The notes under the pieces are model-generated. The model did not search any database, had not been told where the DNA came from, and saw nothing but the letters and a program-made list of their open reading frames with translations. Shown here in pieces: positions 18,720 to 26,579 of a stretch of DNA of 64,000 nt (positions within the stretch are counted from its first letter, which is position 1; the number at the start of each line of letters is the position of its first letter). Source of the stretch: an uncultured Prevotellaceae bacterium (GTDB lineage: Bacteria; Bacteroidota; Bacteroidia; Bacteroidales; Muribaculaceae); the NCBI GenBank assembly GCA_900318345.1, contig ONKD01000021.1, positions 1 through 64,000 of the forward strand, given 5' to 3'. The position numbers and the translations under genes were made by a program.

Positions 18720-19154
18720 ATGAGAAGTATTATTGTATCAGTCATTTTTGCCTTAGTTTTATTGATGACGGCTTGCAGCGACAAGCCTGTTGTTCCTGAA
18801 CAATTACCAGTTCAAGTAAAGACGTTCATCCAGCAGACCTATCCTGGTGAAGCCATCACATTTGCACAAAAGGATCTGGAATTGACCGGCTGGAAGTATG
18901 AGGTTTTCTTGGTTGACGGTACTCACATCGAATTTGATACCGACGACATGTGGGACAAGATCGAGAGCCCGGTAGCAAGGCCCGTTCCCCAGCAGTTGAT
19001 ACCGGCGCCTATCGCCTCCCATCTCCAGGCCAATTTCCCCGGAACTGTTGTTACCAAAATAGATAAGGAGCGCAATGGCTATGAAATTGAGCTGGCTAAC
19101 GGCATGGAATTGAAGTACAACAAGCAGGGAGTCCTGAGGGAAATGGACGACTAA
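18720..19154 (+). CDS. PepSY-like lipoprotein
   Basis: 144 residues. The signal ends in LLMTACSD with Cys19 in a good lipobox. Two PepSY-like half-domains follow: VKTFIQQTYPGEAI with YEVFLVDGTHIEFD, then IASHLQANFPGT with YEIELANGMELKYN, ending REMDD. It is the counterpart of the minus-strand lipoprotein at 16485 but lacks the Gln/Pro linker. A promoter-like TATATTTG lies at 18687-18694. The role is unknown; the lipid anchor places it in a membrane facing the periplasm or outside. Confidence 0.8.
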   Translation: MRSIIVSVIFALVLLMTACSDKPVVPEQLPVQVKTFIQQTYPGEAITFAQKDLELTGWKYEVFLVDGTHIEFDTDDMWDKIESPVARPVPQQLIPAPIASHLQANFPGTVVTKIDKERNGYEIELANGMELKYNKQGVLREMDD

Positions 19155-19158
19155 AGAT

Positions 19159-19199
19159 GCTCGCTGCGTTAGCAGGTTAGAGGTTAAAGAGGCATCCGC
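19159..19199 (+). repeat. interspersed intergenic repeat, copy 2 (longest)
   Basis: The right part (19175-19199) is repeated in inverted orientation at 16450-16474 with one mismatch. The left part (19159-19189) is repeated in inverted orientation at 21793-21823 with three mismatches in 31. It lies five bases after the stop of the 18720 gene. Confidence 0.75.
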
Positions 19200-19255
19200 C
19201 TCTTGACAGCTAACAATCAGAAGATTAAAATCACATTTATAACAAAAGATTTTTT

Positions 19256-19696
19256 ATGAAGAAGATTAAATTTTTTCTGTTGATGGCGATGGTCATGACC
19301 ATGAGCCTGACCATGAGTGCCGATGACGATGATCGTGTAATCACCTATGATCAGTTGCCACAGGCCGCACAGACTTTCCTCAAGTCGAATTTCGCCACTA
19401 AGGTGCCCCTGTTGGTGACCGCCGACTGGGATGATTTCACCATCCGCTATGAGAGCGGCGAGAAGGTGGAGTTTGACAAGAATGGTAACTGGAAGGATAT
19501 CGAGTGCTATAGCAGCAAGGTGCCCGCTGCCGCTGTTCCTGCTCAGATCAGCACCTATATCAGCCAGAACTATCCTGGCAAGTCCATCATCAAGATTGAG
19601 CGCCACCGCAGTGTCTATGAGGTGAAGCTCAACAACGGCATGGAAATTGAGTTCAACCGCAATTTCCAGGTCATCGACATGGACTATGACGATTAA
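19256..19696 (+). CDS. PepSY-like secreted protein
   Basis: 146 residues with signal peptide (FFLLMAMVMTMSLTMSA) and an acidic mature start DDDDR. Two PepSY-like half-domains: AQTFLKSNFATKVPLLV with FTIRYESGEKVEFD, then ISTYISQNYPGKSI with YEVKLNNGMEIEFN, ending QVIDMDYDD. It is nearly colinear with the minus-strand protein at 17043. It follows the 18720 gene by 101 bases that contain the interspersed repeat. Confidence 0.8.
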   Translation: MKKIKFFLLMAMVMTMSLTMSADDDDRVITYDQLPQAAQTFLKSNFATKVPLLVTADWDDFTIRYESGEKVEFDKNGNWKDIECYSSKVPAAAVPAQISTYISQNYPGKSIIKIERHRSVYEVKLNNGMEIEFNRNFQVIDMDYDD

Positions 19697-19697
19697 T

Positions 19698-19768
19698 AGG
19701 CTATAGGATATTAGGTGTTAGGCTTTAGGAAACTCCTAACTCCTAACCCCTAACTCCTAACTCCTAGA
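19698..19768. repeat. CCTAA-type short tandem repeat with inverted half
   Basis: The left half carries TTAGG-type units and the right half about five CCTAACT-type units, so the stretch can fold back on itself. It fills the gap between the 19256 stop and the GTG start at 19777. Similar heptamer-like runs occur at other gene ends in the window (16459-16482, 21784-21806, 26553-26579, 28655-28676). Confidence 0.6.
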
Positions 19769-19776
19769 TAAGAACA

Positions 19777-20661
19777 GTGGATTTCAAGACAGCATATCGG
19801 CGATTCAGGCAATGGCAGCTGGCCCCATTTGACTATGAGGCCAGACGTCAGGCTCAGACCTCGCACCGTTGTAACAACTGCGGCAGTGACTTTGTGGGCA
19901 ATTACTGTCCCGTCTGTTCCCAGAAGGAGGACGTGGGACCCATCACATGGAAAAGCGTGGTTCAAAGCATCGGCGAGGTCTGGGGTCTGCACAACCGTTC
20001 CATGCTTTACACCCTGGTGCAGCTGTTCTTGCGTCCGGGTTACTTCATCAGCGACTACATCAGTGGCAAGAAGCAGGTGAGTTTCCCGCCTGTCAAGCTG
20101 CTGGCGCTTATGGCCGTGCTAGGCCTCCTTGTCGATTATTTTATAGGGAGTCCCATCGGCGGTGTGTTCAACAACGACTTTGATTTTGCGGGCGACAAGA
20201 TGCTGTTTATCGACAACGCCTTTGAGTGGATGAATCTCCACCCCGACGTGATGTCGTTAATCTTGCTGTCCTACCTGATTATCCCCAACTATTTCATCTA
20301 TCGCTCTGCGCCGCGCAACCCCCGCCACACCTTACCCCAGGGCTTTTTCATCCAGGTGTTTACAGCCATTGCTTTTCTGGTCTTCAACATGTTTGATGAT
20401 CTCACATCCTGGCATTGGTTCTCGTTCGTGTTAGGTAATGTCTGGACCTATGCCGTTTACAAGCAGCTCTTTGGCTATGGCGTGTGGGGAACACTGTGGC
20501 GCGTGGTTTTGGCTTTGGTTTGCGCTCACCTGCTGGCGCTTCTGTTTTTGGGAATAGATTTCATTTATCACATGATTCAGACCGGTGATTACAATTTTGT
20601 CGATGGGTTTAAGCTCTTTATAAAACTGCTCAACAGGATGCTGACCAACTCCGACGTATAG
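19777..20661 (+). CDS. DUF3667 family membrane protein with zinc ribbon
   Basis: 294 residues from a GTG start (MDFKTAYRRFRQW). The zinc ribbon is CNNCGSDFVGNYCPVC. Next come the family signature (RPGYFISDYISGKKQVSFPP) and four or five membrane helices, with a second signature APRNPRHTLPQGFFIQVF and KQLFGYGVWGTLWR near the C-terminus. The GTG start lies in the same AACAGTGGAT context as the following paralogue at 20814, which supports the start choice. Function unknown. Confidence 0.82.
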   Translation: MDFKTAYRRFRQWQLAPFDYEARRQAQTSHRCNNCGSDFVGNYCPVCSQKEDVGPITWKSVVQSIGEVWGLHNRSMLYTLVQLFLRPGYFISDYISGKKQVSFPPVKLLALMAVLGLLVDYFIGSPIGGVFNNDFDFAGDKMLFIDNAFEWMNLHPDVMSLILLSYLIIPNYFIYRSAPRNPRHTLPQGFFIQVFTAIAFLVFNMFDDLTSWHWFSFVLGNVWTYAVYKQLFGYGVWGTLWRVVLALVCAHLLALLFLGIDFIYHMIQTGDYNFVDGFKLFIKLLNRMLTNSDV

Positions 20662-20813
20662 ACCCAGGTCGTGACATCTTTTATTTATAGCAAGCGTGCG
20701 CTTCGCATGGGAAATCAAATACCATCAGTAAGACCATTAAATAAAAAATTTTGCTTAATTTCGCAGCCGTTATGACAATGCAACGTTAAGGACCTTAGGC
20801 CTCAATACTAACA

Positions 20814-21791
20814 GTGGATATCAAAGCAACATATCGACGATTCAGGCAGTGGCAACATTCCCCGAACGATCACGAGTTCGCTTCCCATGACACGCAGCAT
20901 TGCACTAATTGTGGGCATGACTTTGTGGGCAATTTCTGTCCCTATTGCTCGCAGAAGTCCGGTCTGGGCCCCATCACGTGGCGCAGCGTGGGCAAGAGCA
21001 TTGCCGAGGTGTGGGGCATGCACAACCGCTCGTTGCTTTACTCGCTGGCTCAGCTGTTCCTGCGTCCCGGCTACTTCATTGGCGACTACATCAGCGGCAA
21101 GCGGCAGGTGAGTTTCCCGCCCGTCAAGATGTTGGCCATCGTCGCCGTGCTCGGTGTGATTGTCGACTTTCTCACGGGTGCCATCCATGGCATGGTCAGG
21201 TTGCACAATAGTGAACGCTTGAGTTATATCGATGACGTGTTCTCGTGGCTCAATGTCCATCTCAATGGCGCTTTCCCGCCGCCCAGCAATTACTTGAGTG
21301 ACGTGTTCTTGTGGCTGAACACTCACCCCGACGTCCTGTCCTTGCTGTTGCTTTCCTTCCTCATCATCCCCAACTACTACATCTTCCGCTTCGCCCCCCG
21401 CAACGCGCTTCACACCCTGCCACAGGGCTTCTTTATTCAGGTGTTCAGTTCCACGGTTTTCATGATTCTGAACATGATTTATGACATCACCTCGCTGGGA
21501 TGGCTCGTTCTCATCCTTGGCGCCGTAATGGTGTTTATGACTTATAAGCAATTGTTTGGATACAGCGTGTGGGGAACGCTATGGCGTGCGGTGATGGCAT
21601 TTGTGTGTGGCTGCACGTTGCTGTCGATCTTGTTAAATACCAACTACGCCATCCACCTCATGCGCGAGATGCAGATGCCGGCGGCCCAGAGGTATTTCCT
21701 TAACATCCCCATCGCCCTTGCTTTTCTAGTTATCATATTGAGCATCTGCAATTACATCAGCAAGAAAACTTCTCGATATTTTTACCTCTAA
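20814..21791 (+). CDS. DUF3667 family membrane protein with internal duplication
   Basis: 325 residues from a GTG start (MDIKATYRRFRQW), paralogous to the gene at 19777. Zinc ribbon CTNCGHDFVGNFCPYC, signature RPGYFIGDYISGKRQVSFPP and about five membrane helices. It is some 30 residues longer than its neighbour, partly because a segment is repeated in tandem: DDVFSWLNVHL is followed 22 codons later by SDVFLWLNTHP, where the paralogue has one copy (DNAFEWMNLHP). Its stop codon overlaps the convergent acyltransferase stop by 4 bases. Confidence 0.82.
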   Translation: MDIKATYRRFRQWQHSPNDHEFASHDTQHCTNCGHDFVGNFCPYCSQKSGLGPITWRSVGKSIAEVWGMHNRSLLYSLAQLFLRPGYFIGDYISGKRQVSFPPVKMLAIVAVLGVIVDFLTGAIHGMVRLHNSERLSYIDDVFSWLNVHLNGAFPPPSNYLSDVFLWLNTHPDVLSLLLLSFLIIPNYYIFRFAPRNALHTLPQGFFIQVFSSTVFMILNMIYDITSLGWLVLILGAVMVFMTYKQLFGYSVWGTLWRAVMAFVCGCTLLSILLNTNYAIHLMREMQMPAAQRYFLNIPIALAFLVIILSICNYISKKTSRYFYL

Positions 21792-22876
21792 CCTCTAACC
21801 TTTAACCTGCTCACGCAGCGAGCGCCCAGCAACGGCACAGCCGTGCCCACGATGGTGTAGAGTACCCAAAAGAGGTCGGTGGTGCTGTTCTCATGGATGA
21901 CCATGTGGCAACCGATTTGTCCCCAGTCGAGGCCGTAGTACCAAATTTTTATGGCCGATACAATCTTGAACGAGATGATGTGGAACACATAGATGTACAG
22001 CGTGTTGTTACCGCAATACACCATAAACCGCTTCACCGCGCCCTCGTGGTGGTCAAGCCAGGAAGCAATGTGGTGAACCATCAGGAAACCGATAGCACCT
22101 GTCACGGGCAGCGTGGCCACCGTGCGCAGTTCGGTCTTGAGAGCCATGCCCTGCCAGCCCTGATAGGCCCCGAAAACCAGAATAGCTGCATAGATCAGCG
22201 TCAGTGCCCAGTGCTCGCGTATGCGGCTCTCGTGCCGACGGTAGAGTACGCCCAGGCTGAAGAACAGCACGCCCCAGCAGTCACGTATGCCACCCTGTAC
22301 CACAGTGACAATCGTCAAGTGGTTGGCCACCTTGAACCATGAGAACCCAAGGGCCAACAGGGCAATCACAACGGGCACCGTGTCATGGTTGAGCCATTTG
22401 TGGCGGTTGTAGAGCAGCAGGTAAAGGACAAGAAACACGATGCTAGCCACCAGCAGTGCCCTGAAGAACCAGAACGCGCCAGCAAGAAACTCGTCATAGC
22501 CGCCCATCGAGAAGATGATGTGTACAAGGCGTTGCCAGAACTGGTGCCAAGTGTAAGGATGGGTGACACCGCCGGCCCAGTTGCCATATTGCTCGTTCAT
22601 CAGCCCAATCTTGAAAAACAGGTTGTGCAGTACCAGGAAGAACAGGCTCCACTTGACAAAAGGCACATACAGGCCCTTGAAACGCTTTTTGCAGAAGGTC
22701 CACGGGTCATTCAGGTACTTCTTGTCAAAGAAATAGCCCGCCGCGATAAAGAATACCGGCATGTGGAACAGGTAGATGAATGTCACTAGCAGGGTAGGGC
22801 CCTCGGCATGACCAGCGCACATCAAGATGATGGCAATGGCCTTACAAATCGATAATGTAGTGTTGTTGCGTTTCAT
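21788..22876 (-). CDS. acyltransferase 3 family membrane protein
   Basis: About 362 residues from the ATG at 22876. The frame is open to 22975, but that extension overlaps the GH9 gene and is not signal-like. The start (KRNNTTLSICKAIAIILMCAGHAEGP) and FHMPVFFIAAGYFFDK are typical of the acyltransferase 3 / OpgC-like family, with about ten membrane helices. It probably acylates a surface sugar. It starts 16 bases after the GH9-deacetylase gene, so the two are likely cotranscribed. The last twelve residues (GARCVSRLKVRG, approximately) are encoded by a copy of the interspersed repeat at 21793-21823, so the normal 3' end may have been replaced. Confidence 0.82.
   Translation of the reverse strand: MKRNNTTLSICKAIAIILMCAGHAEGPTLLVTFIYLFHMPVFFIAAGYFFDKKYLNDPWTFCKKRFKGLYVPFVKWSLFFLVLHNLFFKIGLMNEQYGNWAGGVTHPYTWHQFWQRLVHIIFSMGGYDEFLAGAFWFFRALLVASIVFLVLYLLLYNRHKWLNHDTVPVVIALLALGFSWFKVANHLTIVTVVQGGIRDCWGVLFFSLGVLYRRHESRIREHWALTLIYAAILVFGAYQGWQGMALKTELRTVATLPVTGAIGFLMVHHIASWLDHHEGAVKRFMVYCGNNTLYIYVFHIISFKIVSAIKIWYYGLDWGQIGCHMVIHENSTTDLFWVLYTIVGTAVPLLGARCVSRLKVRG
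21793..21823 (-). repeat. interspersed repeat, copy 3, inside a coding 3' end
   Basis: 28 of 31 bases match the reverse complement of 19159-19189. Read on the minus strand it supplies the final codons of the acyltransferase gene. Confidence 0.7.
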
Positions 22877-22892
22877 TGGTGCTGCGGTTAAT

Positions 22893-25409
22893 TCACTTTC
22901 CCATGATTTCCTTGAGCGGGACGAAGGCGTAACCCTTGCGCTTGAGTTCCTTGATAAGGGCGGGCAAGCGGTCATAGAATTTCTCCACTCGGCGCTCGTC
23001 GGTCCCCAAGTGGATCATCAGCAGGTGGCCGTTCAGGCTCTTTTCCTTTTCGCACTTCATAATGCGGTTCCACAACCACTTATTGTCGCGGTAGGGGTTA
23101 CCGCCGGTGATGCCTGGATAGGTGTAATCCATACTGCTGAGGGTGCCAGGAGTGAAATTTACGAGTTGCAGCCCCATCTCTCGTGCCCAAGCGGCCACGG
23201 TGGCGTTGTGCCACTCGTAGGGCGGAATCATATAGGGTGCGTCCTGGGGTGTGATGCCATAGCGGGCCAGTCGCTCGTAGCTGCGACGGATGTCCTCGGT
23301 GAACTGTTGTTTGGTTACCAGCAGCGAGTCGCGCTTCTCCCACGAGCAGTACAGCAGGTGGCCATCACTGTGGCTCCCCACATAGTGCCCATCATTGACC
23401 AGTCGCTTCACCACGTCGGGGTAGAGCTCAAAGAACTTTCCAGTGAAGAAAAATGCGCCCTTGATGCCCTGCTTTTTCAGGGTCGAGATGATGCGGTCAG
23501 CGCCATCGGCCCGGTCATCGGCGGTAAAGACGAGGCAAAGCTGCTTCTTCGTCGCATCACCGCGGACAATCGCACCCTCGTCCCATAGGAAGTGGCCGCT
23601 TGAACTCTTTCCCTCCATCTCATAGAACGAGAACGGGAACGTCAGCGACGCCGTGCCGTCCATGGTGGGCTCATTGGTGCTGTAGTCGTGGGTGTTGTCG
23701 TGATAAACCACGTCACCAGGCTGGAAACGGTCATAGGTGTTGCCCATAATGTTAAGCATGTCATCAGCCAGGTTTACGCCCTTGAGACTATTGAAAATGG
23801 TGGCATATACAGGACCGTCAACCAATCCTCCCGTGGGCATACCCACTTGTTCCATCACAAAGTTGCTATGCGTCGCGTGGGGATAGGTGCCGCCGAGTGG
23901 CAATTCCACAATCATGCTCGTGCCCCATGGATTGCAGCCCAATAGCCAATCACGCAGCGCTCCCTCCATTTCCTCAAACTGGCGGTCGCCTGTCAGCTGA
24001 CGATACAGAATGCATTGGGTGAGCATCGCGGTGGTCAGATTATTGCTGCACCAGATGCCCGGCACGCCCCACAGGAACGGATTACCCGTCTGTTCGGCAC
24101 GTCCCTTGACCCGCTCGATACCCGCCTTGATGTTGCGGATGAACTCGTTGCTGAGCCGTTGGTTGCCGCTGGCCTGCTGCGCCACACGGATGTGTCCCAT
24201 GTTCATGAAGGGGTACCACTGGTAGTGGCGCGCGCTGTCGGCGCCCATCCACGGAGTGACGGGTTCTCGGCGTCCGTATTCCACAGCCTGAGTCATATAT
24301 TTGGCATCACCAGTCATGCGGTAAAGCTCGATGGCGCCTAGCTCCATGTCATCCACCCAGTTGTCTTCCTCATAGATGTAGGGCGAGACAACACTAACCG
24401 TTTGGGTGTTGCCAGGCTTGTCGAGGCCCACCTGATAGGCGTCTGCGGCCTTGCCCTTGATTTTTGCGGCAAACTCGGGATAGTACGGTGCTAATATCTC
24501 AGCGCCTAGTGCAAAATCGCTGGCGAACTTGCCCGCTGTGCTGGCCGCGCCCATCGTGGCGTTCATGAACTTGCCGCGCTGTTGTGGCTTGCCGTCAATG
24601 TAATAGACGGGCCTGCCGTTGTTCGGACCCCAACCATAATCGGCAGGGTCATCCTTGGGCAGTTTCATGCCGATGTGGTCGCGGTCGTCAGCTATCTGGT
24701 TATAGAGTTCGCCCTTGCTCGGGTTCATCTTGTCGAGCCACGTCAGTCCCCAGTAAATCTCGTCAATGATGTCAGGGATACCGTTGGCACCCTTGAGGCC
24801 ATTGGCCTGAAAATGGTCGCCGAAAGCCCCAGGGCACTGCTGCCAGGCCAGCATCATCTGATAGATGGCATTGGCGCTTGTGGTGGTATATTGCAGCAGG
24901 TCGGCCGCATCGTGCCAGCCGCCACGCACGTCGATATGCTGCCCCTCCTTCTCGGGGTGGTAACGCACGTAGGCATCCTTCACGTGACAACTGTCTTGCT
25001 GAAACGGGTTGAAGCCGCATCGTTGCTGGCGCATGTAGTTCAGCACAAAGTCGGCCGTGCCGTCCCACACGCGGTTGTTGATGGGAAACACTGGTGAATC
25101 GATGCCAGCCGCCACGATGCGGTAGGAACCCTCACCGTGAAAATCGCTGAAATCCAGTCGGTAGGTTGACGCCATCTGTCCCCATGGCCCCATGCCGCGG
25201 CTGGCGGTCGACCGATAAGCAGTCTTGCCCGTGAATACGTCCTGCAGTTCAAACTCGGTGACCGTAACACTCTCCTCGCTCATGAGCACGGCTACCTTGG
25301 TTGCTGTGGGCAGATAGCCCAATTGATTGATGCGAATCCATCCGCTGGCGTTAGCCACGGCGGTAATAGCGACAAGAATGATTGCTAATAATGTCAGCCG
25401 CTTATCCAT
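22893..25409 (-). CDS. GH9 glycoside hydrolase fused to a polysaccharide deacetylase
   Basis: 838 residues with signal peptide (LLAIILVAITAVANA). Residues about 22-110 are the Ig-like CelD N-terminal domain (IRINQLGYLPTATKVAV). The GH9 (alpha/alpha)6 barrel covers about 115-590, with the catalytic base region RGGWHDAADLLQY and later motifs CNPWGTSMI and DNTHDYSTNEP, whose Glu is the likely acid. Residues about 630-835 form a CE4/NodB-like deacetylase domain (LVFTADDRADGADRI with metal-type Asp pair, GSHSDGHLLYC with the HSxxH-like motif, APYMIPPYEWHN). GH9 enzymes cut beta-glucans such as cellulose or mixed-linkage glucan; CE4 enzymes remove acetyl groups. A single enzyme that deacetylates and cuts one acetylated glycan is inferred. 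No dockerin is present. Confidence 0.88.
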   Translation of the reverse strand: MDKRLTLLAIILVAITAVANASGWIRINQLGYLPTATKVAVLMSEESVTVTEFELQDVFTGKTAYRSTASRGMGPWGQMASTYRLDFSDFHGEGSYRIVAAGIDSPVFPINNRVWDGTADFVLNYMRQQRCGFNPFQQDSCHVKDAYVRYHPEKEGQHIDVRGGWHDAADLLQYTTTSANAIYQMMLAWQQCPGAFGDHFQANGLKGANGIPDIIDEIYWGLTWLDKMNPSKGELYNQIADDRDHIGMKLPKDDPADYGWGPNNGRPVYYIDGKPQQRGKFMNATMGAASTAGKFASDFALGAEILAPYYPEFAAKIKGKAADAYQVGLDKPGNTQTVSVVSPYIYEEDNWVDDMELGAIELYRMTGDAKYMTQAVEYGRREPVTPWMGADSARHYQWYPFMNMGHIRVAQQASGNQRLSNEFIRNIKAGIERVKGRAEQTGNPFLWGVPGIWCSNNLTTAMLTQCILYRQLTGDRQFEEMEGALRDWLLGCNPWGTSMIVELPLGGTYPHATHSNFVMEQVGMPTGGLVDGPVYATIFNSLKGVNLADDMLNIMGNTYDRFQPGDVVYHDNTHDYSTNEPTMDGTASLTFPFSFYEMEGKSSSGHFLWDEGAIVRGDATKKQLCLVFTADDRADGADRIISTLKKQGIKGAFFFTGKFFELYPDVVKRLVNDGHYVGSHSDGHLLYCSWEKRDSLLVTKQQFTEDIRRSYERLARYGITPQDAPYMIPPYEWHNATVAAWAREMGLQLVNFTPGTLSSMDYTYPGITGGNPYRDNKWLWNRIMKCEKEKSLNGHLLMIHLGTDERRVEKFYDRLPALIKELKRKGYAFVPLKEIMGK

Positions 25410-25435
25410 AATGAAGAATTTTGGGAATGAATGGG

Positions 25436-25978
25436 TTAAAAAATAATAAGGCCAGCGATGCCGGCGAGGATGATGACCAGGATAGGATGCACCCGAGTGA
25501 AATACACGATGCAGAACGATGTGGCGCAGATGGCTATGGTCACCACGCGTTCACTGTTGAGATAGCCGAAGTTCTCACTGTTCATCAGCAACAGGGCTGC
25601 CGACGCGATTAAGCCCACTACCACAGGGCGAAGACCCATAAATGCACCCTTGATAAAGGGGCTCTGCTTGTGGCGCTCGATGTAATGGCTGGCGATGAGT
25701 GTGAGAATGAACGGCGGCAACACGACAGTGAGCGTTGTCACCAGTGATCCCCAGACACTTCCCGTGACCACATAGCCGATATAGGTTGCACTGTTGATGC
25801 CGATAGGCCCGGGGGTCATCTGCGAGATGGCGACGATGTCGGTAAACATCTGACTGGTAATCCAACCCGAGTCGACCACCTCGCGCTGGATGAGCGAGAG
25901 CATCGCATAACCGCCACCAAAGCCGAATAGCCCGATTTTCAGGTAGGCCCAGATGAGTTTCAGATACGTGTCAAGCAT
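25436..25978 (-). CDS. chromate transporter family protein, subunit 2
   Basis: 180 residues, five or six membrane helices. The chromate-ion-transporter half-domain signature is visible (KIGLFGFGGGYAMLSLIQRE, then QMTPGPIGINSATYIGY). Together with the gene at 25971 it forms a two-gene short-chain ChrA pair, each supplying one half of the transporter. The two reading frames overlap by 8 bases. The physiological substrate in gut Bacteroidales is uncertain. Confidence 0.88.
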   Translation of the reverse strand: MLDTYLKLIWAYLKIGLFGFGGGYAMLSLIQREVVDSGWITSQMFTDIVAISQMTPGPIGINSATYIGYVVTGSVWGSLVTTLTVVLPPFILTLIASHYIERHKQSPFIKGAFMGLRPVVVGLIASAALLLMNSENFGYLNSERVVTIAICATSFCIVYFTRVHPILVIILAGIAGLIIF

Positions 25979-26552
25979 CGCCGGCCCCCTTCTTTGCTTT
26001 GTTCAACAAATCACGCATATAATAGATGTATCCCCCGATAGCGCCCAACACAATATATATAATAGGGTTGGAGATATAAGGGATCTTGCTGTAGATGAGC
26101 AGTGCCACTGCCACAGGAATGATGACTGTTTTCCAGTTGATGCCGGCAGCCTTGGCAGTCGTGAGCACCGGAGCGATAATCAGTGCGACCACTGCTGGGC
26201 GGATGCCCTTGAAAATGCGGCTCACGATAGCGTTGTTCTTGATGGTTTCGGGCGTGAGGAAGATGGCGATGGCAAGTATCATGAGAAACGACGGCAGGAT
26301 GGTGCCGATAGCGGCACACACGCTGCCCTTGACCCCCTTGAGCCTGTCACCCACCACGACGCTGATGTTGACCGCAAGGATTCCCGGCATCGATTGGGCA
26401 ACCGCAAGCAGGTCGAGAAAATCCTCAAGCTCAATCCAGTGGTGACGCTCAACAATTTCGCGCTGGATGATGCTGATCATTGCCCATCCACCTCCAAAGG
26501 TGAATGCCCCAATCTTGGCAAAAGTGAGAAACAGTTGCAGATACAGGTTCAT
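25971..26552 (-). CDS. chromate transporter family protein, subunit 1
   Basis: 193 residues. Signature FAKIGAFTFGGGWAMISIIQ near the N-terminus and AQSMPGILAVNISVVVG in the second membrane segment. It is the upstream partner of the 25436 gene. Roughly 25 bases of CCTAAC-type repeat (26553-26579) separate its start from the stop of the DUF4296 gene. Confidence 0.88.
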   Translation of the reverse strand: MNLYLQLFLTFAKIGAFTFGGGWAMISIIQREIVERHHWIELEDFLDLLAVAQSMPGILAVNISVVVGDRLKGVKGSVCAAIGTILPSFLMILAIAIFLTPETIKNNAIVSRIFKGIRPAVVALIIAPVLTTAKAAGINWKTVIIPVAVALLIYSKIPYISNPIIYIVLGAIGGYIYYMRDLLNKAKKGAGDA

Positions 26553-26579
26553 TTAACTCCTAACTCCTAACACCTAACT
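26553..26579. repeat. short CCTAAC-type tandem repeat
   Basis: Four imperfect CTCCTAA / ACCTAA units lie exactly in the gap between the 26578 gene and the chromate transporter pair. They resemble 19736-19768. Confidence 0.5.
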
